A stretch of 16,198 nucleotides of DNA, from the NCBI GenBank assembly GCA_900547585.1, contig URHD01000046.1, positions 1 through 16,198 of the forward strand. Direction: 5' to 3'. The notes under the pieces are model-generated. The model saw only the letters and a program-made list of their open reading frames with translations, ran no database searches and was not told the origin of the DNA. Position numbers and translations under genes: made by a program. This document shows, piece by piece, positions 14,603 through 16,198 of the stretch. Each line of letters starts with the position of its first letter. Within the stretch, counting starts at the first letter, position 1. The DNA is from an uncultured bacterium. Lineage in GTDB: Bacteria > Cyanobacteriota > Vampirovibrionia > Gastranaerophilales > Gastranaerophilaceae.

Positions 14603-14713
14603 TCAGGGGATTTTTCTTTGGAATGCCTATGGGGGAGGCGGCAAATAAAGAGAAAAAATTTGTATAGCTAAAATCCGCCGGAGGAATCGGCATGGAAAAG
14701 AAAAATCCCCTGA
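14603..14713. repeat. family B structured repeat, copy 3 (inverted orientation)
   Basis: The 17-bp perfect arms are 14603-14619 and 14697-14713. Read as the reverse complement, the interior shows the same two conserved segments as the other copies: CCGATTCCTCCGG and GCCTCCCCCATAG. ATGCC (14623-14627) pairs with GGCAT (14689-14693), and GGCGG (14637-14641) with CCGCC (14675-14679). It lies between trmL and the prs terminator. Confidence 0.8.
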
Positions 14714-14761
14714 ACTTAACCCTGTTTGTCTGTTTTTGTTGAATAATGCCGAAAATTGTTG

Positions 14762-14792
14762 CTAAAAAGCAGGACAGGCAGCCGCCTGTCCT
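14762..14792 (-). terminator. prs: intrinsic terminator of prs
   Basis: Read on the minus strand, AGGACAGGC (14784-14792) pairs with GCCTGTCCT (14771-14779) around a 4-nt loop, followed within a few bases by a run of five T (14764-14768). It lies 39 nt beyond the prs stop. Stem, loop and T-run are all standard. Confidence 0.85.
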
Positions 14793-14830
14793 TGAACTCT
14801 CTCTTAACATTTGTTGTTGTTAGGATGTTG

Positions 14831-15847
14831 TTATGATTTATATTCTTTTTCAAACCCGAAAAGCGAGCTTACGGATTCGTTGTCATGAATTCTTGAGATT
14901 GCTTCGCCCAGAGCGGGTGCGATGCTTAATTGTGTGAATTTTTCCGGAATATAGTTGCGTTCGAGAGGGATTGAGTTTGTGATTATAACCTCCTCAACCG
15001 GTGCTTCTTCAAGTCTTTGGATTGCAGGGCCGGAAAGTACGCCGTGAGCCGCACAAACATAGACTTTTTCGGCGCCTTCTTCTTTAAGAAGCCTTGCTGC
15101 GCCGCAAATCGTGCCGGCAGTGTCGATAAGGTCGTCGAAAAGCACGCAGATTTTGCCTTTTACGTCACCGATTACGTGTTCTGCAATGGCTTCGTTGTGT
15201 TTGTCACGTCTTTTGTCGACAATTGCGAGCGGACAGTCGAGTTCTTTGGCAAAATGCCTTGTTCTGGCCACTCCGCCGGTGTCAGGGCTTACTGCGACGA
15301 GTTTTTCGGACGGAATATTCAATTCTTTTATGTATTTTGTCAAAACAGGGGTTGCAAAAATGTGATCAACGAGGATGTTGAAGAATCCCTGAATCTGTCC
15401 TGTGTGCAAATCCATTGCCAGAACGCGGTTTACGCCGGCTGTAGTCAAAAGGTCGGCAACGAGTTTTGCTGTGATAGCTTCTCTGCCCGAAGTTTTTCTG
15501 TCCTGACGCGCATAGCCGTAATAAGGGATTACAGCGGTGATAGATTTTGCGCTTGCGCGTTTGAACGCGTCAATTATGATTAAAAGCTCCATCAGGTTTT
15601 CATTTACGGGGTTTGAAAGGGGCTGAACGATAAAAATATCGTCGCCGCGAATGCTTTGCTGGATTTGGACGTAAATTTCGCCGTCAGCAAAGTTTTTTAT
15701 AACCATCGGCCCTACGGTTGTCCCCAGATAGTCCGCAATCTCCTGCGTAAGCTTTGCATGCGCGCGTCCCGAGAAAAGTTTTATGTCATGCGTCGGGTTT
15801 ATTGTCTTTTCGCGCTGGGGAAAATCCATAGTAAGTTCCATTTTCAT
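14831..15847 (-). CDS. prs: ribose-phosphate pyrophosphokinase (PRPP synthetase)
   Basis: This 338-residue class I PRPP synthetase makes PRPP from ribose-5-phosphate and ATP for purine, pyrimidine, histidine, tryptophan and NAD synthesis. Motifs are NFADGEIYVQIQQSIRG (52-68), VIPYYGYARQDRK (106-118), the flexible-loop/cation motif MDLHTGQIQGFF (145-156), SPDTGGVARTRHFA (187-200) and the PRPP-binding loop VLFDDLIDTAGTIC (235-248). The N-terminus is about 20 residues longer than E. coli Prs. Three ATG codons occur in the first seven positions; the first, at 15847, has AAGG at 5 nt, and the second (15841) is almost equally good. It has its own promoter and terminator and appears monocistronic. 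Confidence 0.97.
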   Translation of the reverse strand: MKMELTMDFPQREKTINPTHDIKLFSGRAHAKLTQEIADYLGTTVGPMVIKNFADGEIYVQIQQSIRGDDIFIVQPLSNPVNENLMELLIIIDAFKRASAKSITAVIPYYGYARQDRKTSGREAITAKLVADLLTTAGVNRVLAMDLHTGQIQGFFNILVDHIFATPVLTKYIKELNIPSEKLVAVSPDTGGVARTRHFAKELDCPLAIVDKRRDKHNEAIAEHVIGDVKGKICVLFDDLIDTAGTICGAARLLKEEGAEKVYVCAAHGVLSGPAIQRLEEAPVEEVIITNSIPLERNYIPEKFTQLSIAPALGEAISRIHDNESVSSLFGFEKEYKS

Positions 15848-15875
15848 TCCTTCCTTAAAATTTCACTGCGTTAAA

Positions 15876-15884
15876 ATTATAGCA
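15876..15884 (-). promoter_or_regulatory. extended -10 promoter for prs
   Basis: On the minus strand this reads TGCTATAAT: a perfect TATAAT (15876-15881) with an extended TG. The -35 region is a poor match. The predicted leader is about 22 nt. The stretch from here to 16057 is AT-rich, with no gene that I can support. Confidence 0.6.
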
Positions 15885-16057
15885 ATAAAATTATTAAATT
15901 TACATATTAGATTGCGAAAACTTAATTATTTTCCATGTTGTACAGGCTTTAAAAATCGTAAATTTTATTTTTGTTACTTTTATAGCAGTTTATTTCGAAA
16001 AAGACATAATTCGTTACAAACTATTTCCCGCAGAAAGATACCAAAATGACGTTTTTA

Positions 16058-16183
16058 GTGAAAGTTTGGGGATTTGTCTTTTCCGTTCCGATTCCTCCGG
16101 GCATTCAGCGTTAAATGCAATTTCCCAAAAATCTTTAAGCCCTCCCCCATAGTCACTGCAAAGACAAATCCCCAAACTTTCAC
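16058..16183. repeat. family B structured repeat, copy 2
   Basis: Perfect 24-bp arms (16058-16081 and 16160-16183) enclose a 78-nt interior. Its first 19 bases (16082-16100) are identical to the corresponding bases in the copy at 12340-12464, and its end CCTCCCCCATAGTCACTGC differs from that copy by one base. GGGC (16099-16102) pairs with GCCC (16139-16142) inside. It lies 5' of prs, near the window edge; the gene beyond is not visible. Confidence 0.85.
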
Positions 16184-16198
16184 ACCCCAGCCCGATAA

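Noticed and set aside
15783..16049. 88-codon plus-strand frame upstream of prs
   Set aside because: It overlaps the prs 5' end and promoter, is AT-driven in composition, and has no recognisable motif or ribosome site.
12340..16183. Family B elements as a CRISPR array or retron RNA
   Set aside because: Copies are far apart, in both orientations, with no regular spacers, no cas genes and no reverse transcriptase in the window.

Overview
The window holds eleven complete protein genes of housekeeping and motility type, with a set of repeated hairpin elements in the gaps between them. The host is probably an AT-rich, Gram-negative-like, flagellated bacterium. My best guess is the non-photosynthetic cyanobacterial sister lineage (Melainabacteria/Vampirovibrionia, for example gut Gastranaerophilales). 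That guess rests on the lysA-cdaA gene pair (an order I recall from cyanobacteria), a short archaeal/cyanobacterial-looking S-adenosylhomocysteinase, ThyX, a LipM-like octanoyltransferase and FlhB. It is inference; no rRNA or other marker gene is present.

Layout. 1-90 may hold the last codons of a rightward gene. 155-3001 (minus strand) is an operon flhB - FliA-like sigma factor - membrane histidine kinase. 3002-3315 is a repeat-rich gap. 3316-6185 (minus) is lysA - cdaA - eda-like aldolase, tightly packed. 6347-7066 (plus) is thyX. 7067-7228 carries a terminator-like hairpin and a palindrome-rich promoter. 7229-9748 (plus) is glyQ followed by an amino-acid permease. 9749-9863 has a small palindromic repeat and a strong bidirectional terminator. 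9864-11138 (minus) is ahcY, divergent from gpsA (11266-12267, plus). 12268-12498 is a convergent gap with two repeats. 12499-14529 (minus) is trmL - nnrD - lipM-like, with overlapping genes. 14530-14830 holds another repeat and the prs terminator, 14831-15847 (minus) is prs, and the rest is AT-rich DNA ending in a further repeat copy.

Function. The genes cover export-apparatus assembly and signalling, lysine and c-di-AMP synthesis, dTMP synthesis, glycyl-tRNA charging, amino-acid uptake, the SAM cycle, phospholipid precursor synthesis, lipoylation, NAD(P)H repair, tRNA wobble methylation and PRPP supply. No transposase, phage gene, CRISPR array, tRNA or rRNA was recognised.

The most unusual content is between the genes. 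Two hairpin families (A: 79-166 and 3193-3276; B: 12340-12464, 14603-14713 and 16058-16183) have conserved interiors, while their long outer arms differ between copies yet stay perfectly or almost perfectly complementary within each copy, with clear compensatory substitutions. They look like structured mobile or RNA-type repeats that I cannot assign to a named family.
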